Notes: generated by a model not told the origin, from the sequence alone. A stretch of DNA of 5,464 nt from Clostridia bacterium (GCA_900759005.1 CAAEUQ010000157.1:1-5464), one strand, 5' to 3'. Counted from the first letter of the stretch, positions 1-5,464 are shown. Numbers and translations: made by a program.

Positions 1-669
1 GCACGCCATGCAGTGCGTGCAGTTTTTGCCCCAGACGGGCTTTTTGTTTTGAATCCGAATGTTATTCAGCATGCACAGCCGCGCGCATTTGCCGCAGCCG
101 ACGCATTTTTCCGTCGCGCGGAATTTTCTGGAGGAGATGATCGCCGGATAGAACAGTCGATTGACTGCGCCGCTTTTTAATCCGTCCAGCGGCGACAGCT
201 TCCTTTCGGCAAACGCTTCGCCTGCCGCAATTTTTACGCATGCGCGTTCGACCGTCGCCTTGCCGCGCAGAACCAGCGCGCGGGCGGTTTTCTCGTCCGG
301 CGCACGGAAGATCGCGATGTAGTTTTCGGGCATCAGAACGCCCAGCGTGCCGGCGTAAATAAAGCCCTTTTCCGCCGCGAGCGCGCGCGTATATTTGCGG
401 GAAGCGCCGATATCGCTGCCGCAGGTGAGAATGAAATATGAGGTTTTATTTCCGGAGAAGCGGCATTTGCGAATGAACGATTCAAAAACGCGCGGAATGC
501 GCCATGCGTACGTTGGACAGATGAACACATACGGTTTCTCGGATGCAAAATCCGGCGTTTTGCCCGCGCGAATCGCATCTGGCGCAGAGAAAAGCTCGTC
601 GCCCAGACATTCGGCGGCGGTTTTTGCCAATGCGCGGCTGTTGCCGGTTCCGGAAAAATAGATGATCAT
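1..669 (-). CDS. EFR1-type ferredoxin with N-terminal flavodoxin-like domain (3' end cut by window edge)
   Basis: The gene is open to the left edge, so only the first 223 residues are visible. The N-terminus reads MIIYFSGTGNSR, with the SGTGNS loop (residues 6-11) that binds FMN phosphate in flavodoxin-like folds. A CPTYAWRIPRV stretch (about 52-62) is typical of the EFR1 family. After a linker, a bacterial ferredoxin domain begins with C189-x2-C192-x2-C195-x3-C199, the first 4Fe-4S site. C217, C220 and C223 start a second site, which continues outside the window. The residue after C199 is Met rather than the usual Pro. The inferred role is cytosolic electron transfer; the partner is unknown. 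The start is fixed by GGAGG at 675-679, five bases upstream, and by an ATGA overlap with the stop of the Crp-type gene. The two genes therefore form a translationally coupled operon, and this protein may be controlled by that regulator. Family identification is confident; function is not known. Confidence 0.88.
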   Translation of the reverse strand, partial: MIIYFSGTGNSRALAKTAAECLGDELFSAPDAIRAGKTPDFASEKPYVFICPTYAWRIPRVFESFIRKCRFSGNKTSYFILTCGSDIGASRKYTRALAAEKGFIYAGTLGVLMPENYIAIFRAPDEKTARALVLRGKATVERACVKIAAGEAFAERKLSPLDGLKSGAVNRLFYPAIISSRKFRATEKCVGCGKCARLCMLNNIRIQNKKPVWGKNCTHCMAC

Positions 670-1358
670 GGTTTTCCTCCGCGCGCTTCTTCACTCTCGC
701 AGGAGCGATTTTTAAGCGCTTTCATATTCTCGATTTTATAGCCCGAGCCGGTTTTGCTGAGAATTCCGGCTTCGCAAAGCGCGTTCATGATTCTCAGCAC
801 ATGGCGATAGCTGACGCCGACCGTCTGCGCCGCGTCGGTCAGGTATTCGCGGAACCAGCCGTTTTGCCGCGCCATCAGGATATAGGAGCAGATTCGCTGT
901 TCGCTCGTATACAGCGCGGACGCGACGTGTGCGTCGCAGCTGCGCAGGAGCTTTCGGGAAAGCCCGTCCGCGATGCGGTTCATGAACGCGAGATTGCCCT
1001 TCAGCAATTCCGCGTTTTCCAGAAGCGGCACGGCGGCGCAGAGAAAATCCGTGACCGCGATCACCGTGGTCGTCGCCGCGCTTTCGCCGGTCGCGAATTC
1101 TACGTCGCCCAGCATTCCATCGGACGCATAATAGCACAGAATCAGATTCCTGCCGTTGCGGGCGTTCAGACAGACCTTCGCCGTTCCGCGGATGACGAAC
1201 AGAATCGTTTCCAGCGTACAGCCCTGTCGGAAGATCGTTTCGCCCGAGAAATAGCGGTGCAGCCGGAGAGGAGATCCGGATTCAGACCGTAGGCGTTCAG
1301 CGCCCGAATGCCCGCGGGATTCAAAGCCGCCGTTTCCATTCGCATCGCTCCCTTCCAT
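666..1358 (-). CDS. Crp/Fnr-family transcriptional regulator, YeiL-like; N-terminus probably frame-disrupted
   Basis: This is a predicted DNA-binding regulator of 230 codons in the open frame. Residues about 31-125 form a cyclic-nucleotide-binding-type beta barrel, with HRYFSGETIFRQG, ILFVIRGTAKV and GDVEFATGESA as the core strands. Residues about 126-150 form the dimer helix. Residues about 171-212 form a Crp-type helix-turn-helix whose AAQTVGVSYRHVLRIMNAL strongly resembles E. coli YeiL. No cysteine pattern of a classical FNR iron-sulfur site is seen, so the effector is unknown. The first 30 residues in this frame are Gly/Ser/Glu-rich and unlike the family. A better N-terminus lies in another frame from 1339 or 1345, with a strong Shine-Dalgarno sequence, which implies a one-base deletion near 1262-1275 or a sequencing error. 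The coordinates given are the uninterrupted frame. If the gene is intact in the organism, the start would be 1339 or 1345. The 3' end overlaps the EFR1 gene by ATGA. Family is certain; exact start is doubtful. Confidence 0.85.
   Translation of the reverse strand: MEGSDANGNGGFESRGHSGAERLRSESGSPLRLHRYFSGETIFRQGCTLETILFVIRGTAKVCLNARNGRNLILCYYASDGMLGDVEFATGESAATTTVIAVTDFLCAAVPLLENAELLKGNLAFMNRIADGLSRKLLRSCDAHVASALYTSEQRICSYILMARQNGWFREYLTDAAQTVGVSYRHVLRIMNALCEAGILSKTGSGYKIENMKALKNRSCESEEARGGKP
1262..1345 (-). other. Displaced N-terminal coding segment of the Crp-type regulator (alternative frame)
   Basis: Read in the frame starting at 1345 (MRM...) or 1339 (METAALNPAGIR...), this stretch gives an amphipathic helix ending NAYGLNPDLLSG. 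That resembles the region preceding the cyclic-nucleotide barrel in clostridial Crp-type regulators. Directly after it, the continuing frame turns into unrelated sequence with a stop at 1166, while the barrel (LHRYFSGETIF) starts in the frame of the annotated gene. One extra base in the CC/GG tract would join them as DLLSGLHRYF or DLLSRLHRYF. From 1339 this frame has 18 of 25 codons ending in G or C, against 12 of 25 for the overlapping frame. This supports it as the true coding frame here. Confidence 0.65.
1346..1356 (-). promoter_or_regulatory. Shine-Dalgarno sequence deciding the regulator start
   Basis: The minus strand reads GGAAGGGAGCG immediately before ATGCGAATGG. GGGAG sits about 8 bases before the ATG at 1339 and 2 bases before the ATG at 1345. 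It favours 1339 as the start and lies inside the coding region if 1358 is used. The ATG at 1358 itself is preceded only by an A-rich stretch with no clear ribosome binding site. Confidence 0.6.
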
Positions 1359-1413
1359 TTTATTTTACACCCGAAACAGGGCAAATACCATGACAAATGT
1401 CCTATCTATCTGT

Positions 1414-1426
1414 GAACAGTTTGTTC
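1414..1426. promoter_or_regulatory. Candidate operator, perfect dyad GAACA-N3-TGTTC
   Basis: A perfect 5-3-5 inverted repeat abuts a consensus -10 hexamer (TATAAT, 1427-1432) on the plus strand. That hexamer has no recognisable -35 element at 16-18 bases. The position between the divergent genes and beside a -10-like box suggests a regulator site, possibly autoregulatory. No binding protein can be assigned from sequence alone. Confidence 0.35.
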
Positions 1427-1465
1427 TATAATCAAATTCGAAAAGGGGGAGGATGAGAATCTTTT

Positions 1466-1477
1466 TTTGAATTCAAA
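1466..1477. promoter_or_regulatory. Candidate operator, 12-bp palindrome TTTGAATTCAAA
   Basis: This is a perfect palindrome upstream of the degV-type promoter. A second dyad with the same arms, TTGATTCAA, lies at 1491-1499, about two helical turns away (centres 23.5 bp apart). The arms resemble half-sites of Crp/Fnr-type regulators (TTGA..TCAA). This makes the neighbouring YeiL-like protein a reasonable but unproven candidate binder. Confidence 0.35.
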
Positions 1478-1490
1478 CGCCGACTGAATG

Positions 1491-1499
1491 TTGATTCAA
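1491..1499. promoter_or_regulatory. Candidate operator, dyad TTGA-T-TCAA
   Basis: This is a perfect 4-1-4 inverted repeat. It shares its arms with the palindrome at 1466-1477 and ends 30 bases before the -35 element of the operon promoter. That is a position from which an activator could contact RNA polymerase. It is short and could be chance in this AT-rich stretch. Confidence 0.3.
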
Positions 1500-1529
1500 A
1501 AATTGCGCAGGTTAATTCATCGCGCGTTG

Positions 1530-1558
1530 TTGCAAATTGTTCATAAATAGTGTAAAAT
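1530..1558 (+). promoter_or_regulatory. Predicted sigma-70-type promoter of the lipid operon
   Basis: A -35 element TTGCAA (1530-1535, four of six consensus bases) and a -10 element TAAAAT (1553-1558, five of six) are separated by 17 bases. Transcription would start near 1565 and leave a leader of about 45 bases before the first ATG at 1611. No other well-spaced pair was found in the intergenic region on this strand. Confidence 0.55.
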
Positions 1559-1610
1559 GAAGGCGTGTACGCGAAATTGCGGCACGAAACTATGAATACG
1601 GGAGCAAACC

Positions 1611-2456
1611 ATGGGCGTAAAAATTTCGGCAGATAGCACGTGCGACCTGTCCCAGACGCTGATCGACGCGTATCAGATTGGCATTACCCCGCTGTATATC
1701 GTGATGCAGAACCAGACATACATGGACGGTGTGGAGATCACGCGCGAGGAGCTGTTCCGGAAGGTTGCCGAAACGGGCAAAATCGGTTCGACCGCCGCGG
1801 TCAACGTCGAGGATTACGAAAAGTTTTTCGCGGAAGCGAAGAAGACGCACGATGGCGTTGTGCATTTCACGATCAGCAGCGATATGTCCAGCTGCTATCA
1901 GAACGCGTGTATTGCGGCTCGCGATTTTGAGAATGTTTATGTGGTAGACAGCCGCAATCTTTCCAGCGGCATCGGGCATCTCGCGGTCGACGCGGCGATC
2001 ATGGCGGAAAACGGCGCGACGGCGGAGGAAATCTTCCGAGCGATGGAGGAAAAGAAAAGCCGTTTGGACGTGAGCTTTGTGATCAATACGCTGGAATTCC
2101 TGAAAATGGGCGGCAGATGCAGCTCGCTCGCCGCGCTGGGTGCGAATATGCTGGGGCTGAAGCCGTGCATCGAGGTCAGGGACGGCAAGATGAGCGTTTG
2201 CAAAAAGTATCGCGGCCATCTGGAGCGCTGCCTGCAAAAGTATGTCGCCGATCGCCTTTCCGAGCCGGATACGATCGAGCCGAGCCGCATTTTCATTACG
2301 GATTCGGGCGTTCCGGACGAGATGGTGAAGATGGTCGAGGAGGAAATCCGCAAGCACGTCGCGTTCGACGAGATCATTCACACCTACGCGGGCTGCACGG
2401 TTTCCAATCATTGCGGCCCAAACTGCCTGGGCATACTGTTTTACAGAAAAGGATAG
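1611..2456 (+). CDS. DegV family fatty-acid-binding protein (FakB-like)
   Basis: This cytosolic fatty-acid carrier has 281 residues, the usual DegV length. Characterised FakB proteins hold a fatty acid while the kinase FakA phosphorylates its carboxylate, giving acyl-phosphate for phospholipid synthesis. All DegV landmarks are present in order: the N-terminal KISADSTCDLS strand, GSTAAVN (59-65), TISSDMSSCYQNA (87-99), VVDSRNLSSGIG (111-122), the LEFLKMGGRCSS segment (161-172) and the C-terminal SNHCGPNCLG (265-274). T61, S89/S90, R169 and H267 fall where carboxylate-contacting residues lie in studied members. GGGAG at 1600-1604, six bases upstream, supports the ATG start. It is the first gene of a three-gene operon, and six bases separate its stop from the next start. 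No FakA kinase is visible here, and the bound lipid is unknown. Family assignment is very secure; its role in this operon is inferred. Confidence 0.93.
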   Translation: MGVKISADSTCDLSQTLIDAYQIGITPLYIVMQNQTYMDGVEITREELFRKVAETGKIGSTAAVNVEDYEKFFAEAKKTHDGVVHFTISSDMSSCYQNACIAARDFENVYVVDSRNLSSGIGHLAVDAAIMAENGATAEEIFRAMEEKKSRLDVSFVINTLEFLKMGGRCSSLAALGANMLGLKPCIEVRDGKMSVCKKYRGHLERCLQKYVADRLSEPDTIEPSRIFITDSGVPDEMVKMVEEEIRKHVAFDEIIHTYAGCTVSNHCGPNCLGILFYRKG

Positions 2457-2462
2457 GTTTTT

Positions 2463-3626
2463 ATGCAGAAAAAAGCCTATGAGAATCGGGTATGGACGAT
2501 TCCGAACGCGCTGACGGCGTTTCGACTTCTGATGGTTCCCGTATTCGTGTGGCTCTATTATCGGGTGGAAAACCACGTGCTTGCGGCTGTGGCGCTCGGC
2601 GTTTCCGCGGTTTCGGATATGCTGGACGGCTGGATTGCGCGCAGGTTCTGTATGGAAAGCAATCTGGGCAGAGTGCTCGACCCTCTGGCGGACAAAATTA
2701 CGCAGGCAGCGATGTGCCTGATGCTGCTCGAGCGGTATCCGATCATGCTGTGGGTGCTGATCTTCTTCGGTGTAAAGGAACTGGCGCTTGCGGCGATGGG
2801 CTATGCGCATATGAAGCGCACGGGCGTGGTCAATTCCGCGCGCTGGTATGGAAAGGCAAGCTCGATCGTTCAGTACGCTGTGGTGATCGGTCTGATTTTG
2901 AGCCCGGCGATCGGCGAATACTCCGCCTATGTGCTGCTTTCGCTGTGTATGCTCACGCACGCGCTTTCGCTTCTGCTTTACGGCGCATTCTATATCCGTT
3001 CGCGGAAGAAGCCGGGCGATACGCCCAGCGTGGCGATGCGGCCGGTGGACTGGCAGACGATGGTGATGTACCTGCTTTTCGTCGCGAGCGTGTTCCTGCT
3101 TCTGTTTACGAGCGGCGATTCAAGCCTGCGCGAGGTGCTGCCGAAGGGGATTTACCTGTTTCTGAGGTTTGCGTCGATCGTTGGAACGATGGGGATTCTC
3201 GCGTTCTTCATCGGCGAAAAGCTGCCGCGCGAGAAGTTTGATCCGGAAAAATTCCCGTTCAAATGCGCGAAATGGGAAAAGGAAGGCAAGATTTACGATA
3301 ATCTGGGCCTGCGCTATTGGAAGACGCACGTGCCGGATATGAGCAAATATTTCCCGCGCGCGTTCTCCAAGCAGGGCAATTTTTCGCGCGACCCGGCGCA
3401 TCTTCGCCGTCTGGTTCAGGAAACCTGCTCGGCGGAGGCGGTGCACTGGACGCTGATCGCGCTGAGCTTCGTGTTCCCGATTCTGATGGACGAATTGGGC
3501 GGACTGGCGATGGTGCTGTACATCATTGGAAATCTCGCGTCGATCGTGATTCAAAGGTATAATCGCCCGCGAATCATGAAAATCATCGGCGTGATTGAGA
3601 AGAGGAAAAAATGCGTAAACTGCTGA
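2463..3626 (+). CDS. Fusion of CDP-alcohol phosphatidyltransferase and CrtO-like acyltransferase domains
   Basis: This is an integral membrane protein of 387 residues with two parts. Residues about 8-180 are a CDP-alcohol phosphatidyltransferase, close in style to PgsA/cardiolipin-synthase-type enzymes, which transfer a phosphatidyl group from CDP-diacylglycerol to an alcohol. The metal-binding motif is complete: D52-x2-D55-G56-x2-A59-R60-x8-G69-x3-D73-x3-D77. Residues about 195-387 match, from recalled sequence, Staphylococcus CrtO (glycosyl-4,4'-diaponeurosporenoate acyltransferase). Shared features are a KWEKEGKIY segment followed by YWK (270-287), PDM (291-293), ET-x2-AE-x2-HW (320-329) and VIQRYNRPR (362-370), then a basic tail. 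About ten hydrophobic segments are visible, two opening the second part (about 197-216 and 229-250). Stand-alone PgsA enzymes are about half this length. AGG at 2455-2457, embedded in the previous stop region, is the ribosome binding site. The acceptor alcohol and the acyl acceptor are unknown. The first domain is certain and the second is likely. Confidence 0.88.
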   Translation: MQKKAYENRVWTIPNALTAFRLLMVPVFVWLYYRVENHVLAAVALGVSAVSDMLDGWIARRFCMESNLGRVLDPLADKITQAAMCLMLLERYPIMLWVLIFFGVKELALAAMGYAHMKRTGVVNSARWYGKASSIVQYAVVIGLILSPAIGEYSAYVLLSLCMLTHALSLLLYGAFYIRSRKKPGDTPSVAMRPVDWQTMVMYLLFVASVFLLLFTSGDSSLREVLPKGIYLFLRFASIVGTMGILAFFIGEKLPREKFDPEKFPFKCAKWEKEGKIYDNLGLRYWKTHVPDMSKYFPRAFSKQGNFSRDPAHLRRLVQETCSAEAVHWTLIALSFVFPILMDELGGLAMVLYIIGNLASIVIQRYNRPRIMKIIGVIEKRKKCVNC

Positions 3627-4723
3627 TTTTTACTGCGGAATATACCGGTCACGGTCATAAGAGCATCTCGGACGCGCTGATGGAGCGCCTGCGCGTTTAC
3701 GACGATATTGAGATTAAGTGCATCGACGGATTTGATCTGATGGACAAGGTCATGAAGGCGTGCGCCGAAAAGACCTATGGGCCGATCACGAGAATGCCCG
3801 GCCGCGCGTGGGAATGGAATTACGCCGCGGGGCTGAAGCTGAAGCAGCCGGTGCAGTACGCCGTGCGCACGGTGATTCGCGCGCGGTTTCAGAAGCTGAT
3901 CGACGAATTCCGTCCGGACTGCATCCTGAGCGTGCACCCGATTTTCATCGGAACGGTGCTCGATCTGCTGGAATCGATGCATCTGGACATTCCGGTCGTC
4001 GCGCACGAGGCGGATCTGGTGGACATCCCGCCGCTCTGGTTCGACAAGCGGCTTTCGCTGATTCTCGCGCCCAGCGAGGAAGCGCGCGAATGCTCGCTGC
4101 GTTACGGCATGGATCCGGAGCGCGTGATCACGGTCGGCTTCCCGGTGCGCAGCCGGTTCATGGGTCTGCGCGATCAGGGACGGACGAATCCGGACGGCGC
4201 GCTGACGATCACGGTCATGAGCGGTTCGGAGGGCTCGGGCAGCCTGAAAATGGTGGTAAAACAGCTGCTCGAGGGCACGGACGCGCATGTGAACGTCATC
4301 TGCGGGCGCAATAAATCGCTTCGGAAGAAGCTGCGCGAGGCGTTTGCGCGGAAATTCTACGGGCGAATCAACATTTTCGGCTTTGTGGATGAGATTCAGA
4401 AGATCATGATGGATTCGGACGTGCTGGTGCTGCGCGCAAGCCCGAACAGCGTGATGGAAGCCGTGGCGCTGAACAAGCCGGTGATTCTGTTCGGTCAGCT
4501 GGCGGGACAGGAGCTGCACAATCCGGATATGGTTGAAAAGCATGGACTCGGCGTATATTGCCCGAATCCGGAACAGCTGCCCGAATGCATTCGCGAGCTC
4601 TCCGCAAACGGTCGCGAGAAGATCGAAAAAATGCGCGCTGCGCAGCGCGCCTATGCGCCCGGCGACGCTGCCGCGGATACCGCGAAGCTGTTGAACGAAT
4701 ACATCAAGCCCTATCATTGGTAA
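3611..4723 (+). CDS. MGDG synthase / UgtP-like processive glycosyltransferase (GT28-type)
   Basis: This is a predicted peripheral membrane glycosyltransferase of 370 residues, the usual length of bacterial UgtP/MGDG-synthase relatives, which move sugar from a nucleotide sugar to a lipid acceptor such as diacylglycerol. The N-terminal domain has the GHGHKSISDAL loop (13-23) in place of GGGH..., SVHP (107-110) and HEADLVDIPPLWF (132-144). GFPVRSRF (176-183) precedes the linker. The C-terminal nucleotide-binding domain has MSGSEGSG (203-210), VICGRN (229-234), FGFVDEIQKIM (256-266), VLRASPNSVMEA (273-284) and GQLAGQELHNPDMV (295-308). Several family-typical residues differ, including MGGG to MSGS and the KxG-type stretch to RAS, so the donor or acceptor may be unusual. 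The start overlaps the end of the upstream gene by 16 bases and has AGAGG at 3601-3605. It is the last gene of the operon, and a terminator follows at once. MurG-like alternatives are less likely because of the DAG-type N-terminal motifs. Confidence 0.9.
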   Translation: MRKLLIFTAEYTGHGHKSISDALMERLRVYDDIEIKCIDGFDLMDKVMKACAEKTYGPITRMPGRAWEWNYAAGLKLKQPVQYAVRTVIRARFQKLIDEFRPDCILSVHPIFIGTVLDLLESMHLDIPVVAHEADLVDIPPLWFDKRLSLILAPSEEARECSLRYGMDPERVITVGFPVRSRFMGLRDQGRTNPDGALTITVMSGSEGSGSLKMVVKQLLEGTDAHVNVICGRNKSLRKKLREAFARKFYGRINIFGFVDEIQKIMMDSDVLVLRASPNSVMEAVALNKPVILFGQLAGQELHNPDMVEKHGLGVYCPNPEQLPECIRELSANGREKIEKMRAAQRAYAPGDAAADTAKLLNEYIKPYHW

Positions 4724-4725
4724 AT

Positions 4726-4763
4726 AAAAGCGAACTGCGAATGAATGCCGCGGTTCGCTTTTT
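4726..4763. terminator. Bidirectional intrinsic terminator between convergent genes
   Basis: AAAAGCGAACTGCG (4726-4739) pairs with CGCGGTTCGCTTTT (4749-4762) over 14 base pairs with a single G-U wobble, around a nine-base loop. On the plus strand it ends in a run of five T (4759-4763), two bases after the glycosyltransferase stop. On the minus strand the same hairpin, followed by TTTTATTTA, lies just after the TAG of the RACo-like gene. It can therefore stop transcription from both sides. Confidence 0.88.
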
Positions 4764-4768
4764 GAATG

Positions 4769-5464
4769 CTAATGCTTAATTCTCCGCTTCACGCTCGGGT
4801 ACAGCGATGCGTCCGTGTGCGGAATGAACTGCGCGGCGACCATATTTTCGACAAAGCGATCCATTTCGCCGAATTGAACATAGGTCGTTCGTGCGCAGAT
4901 TTCGTTCACGCGCCGGATACAGTCGCGGTCGAGCAGCGTTTTGATCGCGCCGCCGAGCGATGAATTGCCTAAGATGCAGAATTTTTCGCGCGGAATATCC
5001 GGATACAGCCCGATTGTGATCGCCGATTCGAGGTCGTAATGCGCGCCGAAGCCGCCGGAGAGGTACATTTTGCCGATTTCCTGAATCGTCGCGCCGCTCG
5101 CTTCGAGCAGCGTTGCGACCATCGTGTGCGCCGCCGCCTTGCAGCGAATGAATTCGGCAATGTCGGTTTCGGTGAAATACATTTCGGGCGCAAAGAAAAT
5201 TGCCGGCACGTCCTTTTCCTGATCGAAATCGTGAACGGTGCGGATTTCCGGCGCGGCGGAGAGATTCAGCGTACCGTTTCCGTTGATCCAGCCCGAAAGA
5301 AAGCCTTCGGCAATCAGATCGACGATGCCCGAACCGCAAATGCCCTTCGGCGGAAGGCCGCCGATCGTGTGAATGTGAATGCGATTATCGGAATCGATTC
5401 GCACGCGATCGACCGCGCCCGGCTGTGCGAGCATTCCGAACGCGCTGACCGCGCCTTCAAGCGC
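4769..5464 (-). CDS. RACo-like ASKHA-domain corrinoid activation protein (5' end cut by window edge)
   Basis: The frame is open to the right edge, so only the last 231 residues are visible. RACo-type proteins use ATP to drive reduction of the corrinoid cofactor of methyl-transfer proteins from inactive Co(II) to Co(I). The visible part starts ALEGAVSAFGMLAQPGA, the family's ALEGA-type glycine-rich segment. It continues with TIGGLPPKGICGSGIVDLIAEG, TETDIAEFIRCKAAAHTM, EIGKMYLSGGFGAHYDLESAITIGLYPD and LGNSSLGGAIKTLL, the hallmarks of the C-terminal ASKHA (DUF4445/RACo C-terminal) domain. The ATG at 5434 is internal, not the start, because homology continues upstream of it. Full-length relatives are about 550-650 residues with an N-terminal 2Fe-2S ferredoxin domain, which would lie beyond the window. 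Methyltransferase and corrinoid-protein genes are expected further right, but this cannot be seen. It is convergent with the lipid operon and shares its terminator. Family assignment is strong; the partner corrinoid protein is unknown. Confidence 0.9.
   Translation of the reverse strand, partial: ALEGAVSAFGMLAQPGAVDRVRIDSDNRIHIHTIGGLPPKGICGSGIVDLIAEGFLSGWINGNGTLNLSAAPEIRTVHDFDQEKDVPAIFFAPEMYFTETDIAEFIRCKAAAHTMVATLLEASGATIQEIGKMYLSGGFGAHYDLESAITIGLYPDIPREKFCILGNSSLGGAIKTLLDRDCIRRVNEICARTTYVQFGEMDRFVENMVAAQFIPHTDASLYPSVKRRIKH

Larger units (their letters stand above)
1359..1610. other. Divergent intergenic regulatory region
   Basis: The 252 bases between the divergently transcribed regulator and the lipid operon contain no convincing gene. 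They are clearly more AT-rich than the flanking genes. They hold a sigma-70-type promoter for the degV-type gene, an isolated TATAAT hexamer at 1427-1432 and several short inverted repeats, described separately. The word GTGTAAAAT occurs once on each strand, at 1550-1558 (plus) and 1362-1370 (minus), close to the two gene starts. No promoter with a good -35 element could be assigned to the regulator. Confidence 0.6.

Noticed and set aside
801..1292. Plus-strand open frame of 163 codons across the regulator
   Set aside because: Antisense to the Crp-type gene, whose domains are unmistakable. No ribosome binding site or domain of its own.
1390..1432. Promoter from ATGACA (1390-1395) to TATAAT (1427-1432)
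   Set aside because: The spacer would be 31 bases, far too long for a sigma-70-type promoter. Only the -10-like hexamer is noted.
1421..1435. FNR-type box TTGTT...ATCAA
   Set aside because: The spacing is five rather than four bases and the left arm deviates from TTGAT. Too weak to call as an FNR site.
1441..1470. Possible leader peptide: GGGGGAGG directly followed by ATG and only five codons (MRIFF)
   Set aside because: The Shine-Dalgarno-like run has no spacer to the ATG, the peptide is minimal, and no attenuator hairpin or regulatory codon pattern follows.
1590..2960. Long open frame of 456 codons on the minus strand, antisense to the degV-type gene and the fusion gene
   Set aside because: Its translation is rich in His, Arg and Gln with no recognisable domain, and it lies opposite two strongly supported genes. 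Such frames arise from GC-rich codon use on the real strand.
3551..4717. Open frame of 388 codons on the minus strand opposite the glycosyltransferase
   Set aside because: Arg/His-rich translation without family motifs, fully antisense to a clear glycosyltransferase. Explained by codon bias.
4769..5434. ATG at 5434 as the start of the RACo-like protein
   Set aside because: Coding continues upstream in frame to the window edge with the conserved ALEGA-type sequence, so this methionine is internal.

Overview
The window comes from a GC-rich bacterium, most likely a member of the Clostridia (Bacillota). This is inferred from gene content rather than a phylogenetic marker. The pointers are a flavodoxin-ferredoxin (EFR1-type) protein, a DegV/FakB fatty-acid-binding protein, a UgtP/MGDG-synthase-type glycosyltransferase and a RACo-type corrinoid-protein activator, all with strong AGGAGG-like ribosome binding sites. 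Three complete genes, one probably frame-disrupted gene and two genes cut by the window ends fill almost all of the sequence.

Left part (1-1358, minus strand): a YeiL-like Crp/Fnr regulator is followed, with an ATGA stop/start overlap, by an EFR1-type ferredoxin truncated by the left edge. The regulator's natural N-terminus appears to lie in another frame and is joined by what looks like a one-base deletion near 1262-1275. A 250-base divergent intergenic region (1359-1610) carries a good promoter for the plus-strand genes and several short TTGA/TCAA-type dyads that may be operators.

Centre (1611-4723, plus strand): a tight three-gene operon of lipid enzymes. It encodes (1) a DegV/FakB fatty-acid-binding protein, (2) a two-domain membrane protein with an intact CDP-alcohol phosphatidyltransferase domain fused to a C-terminal domain resembling the staphyloxanthin acyltransferase CrtO, and (3) a cytosolic MGDG-synthase-like glycosyltransferase. 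Gaps are 6 bp and then a 16-bp overlap. The operon ends in a strong hairpin terminator that also serves the converging gene on the right. Together these genes suggest a pathway that makes a (phospho)glycolipid, possibly with an acylated sugar. The domain fusion and its neighbours are the most interesting content of the window.

Right part (4769-5464, minus strand): the C-terminal part of a RACo-like ASKHA ATPase, a reductive activator of corrinoid proteins, continuing beyond the right edge. No RNA genes, insertion sequences, CRISPR arrays or tandem repeats were seen.
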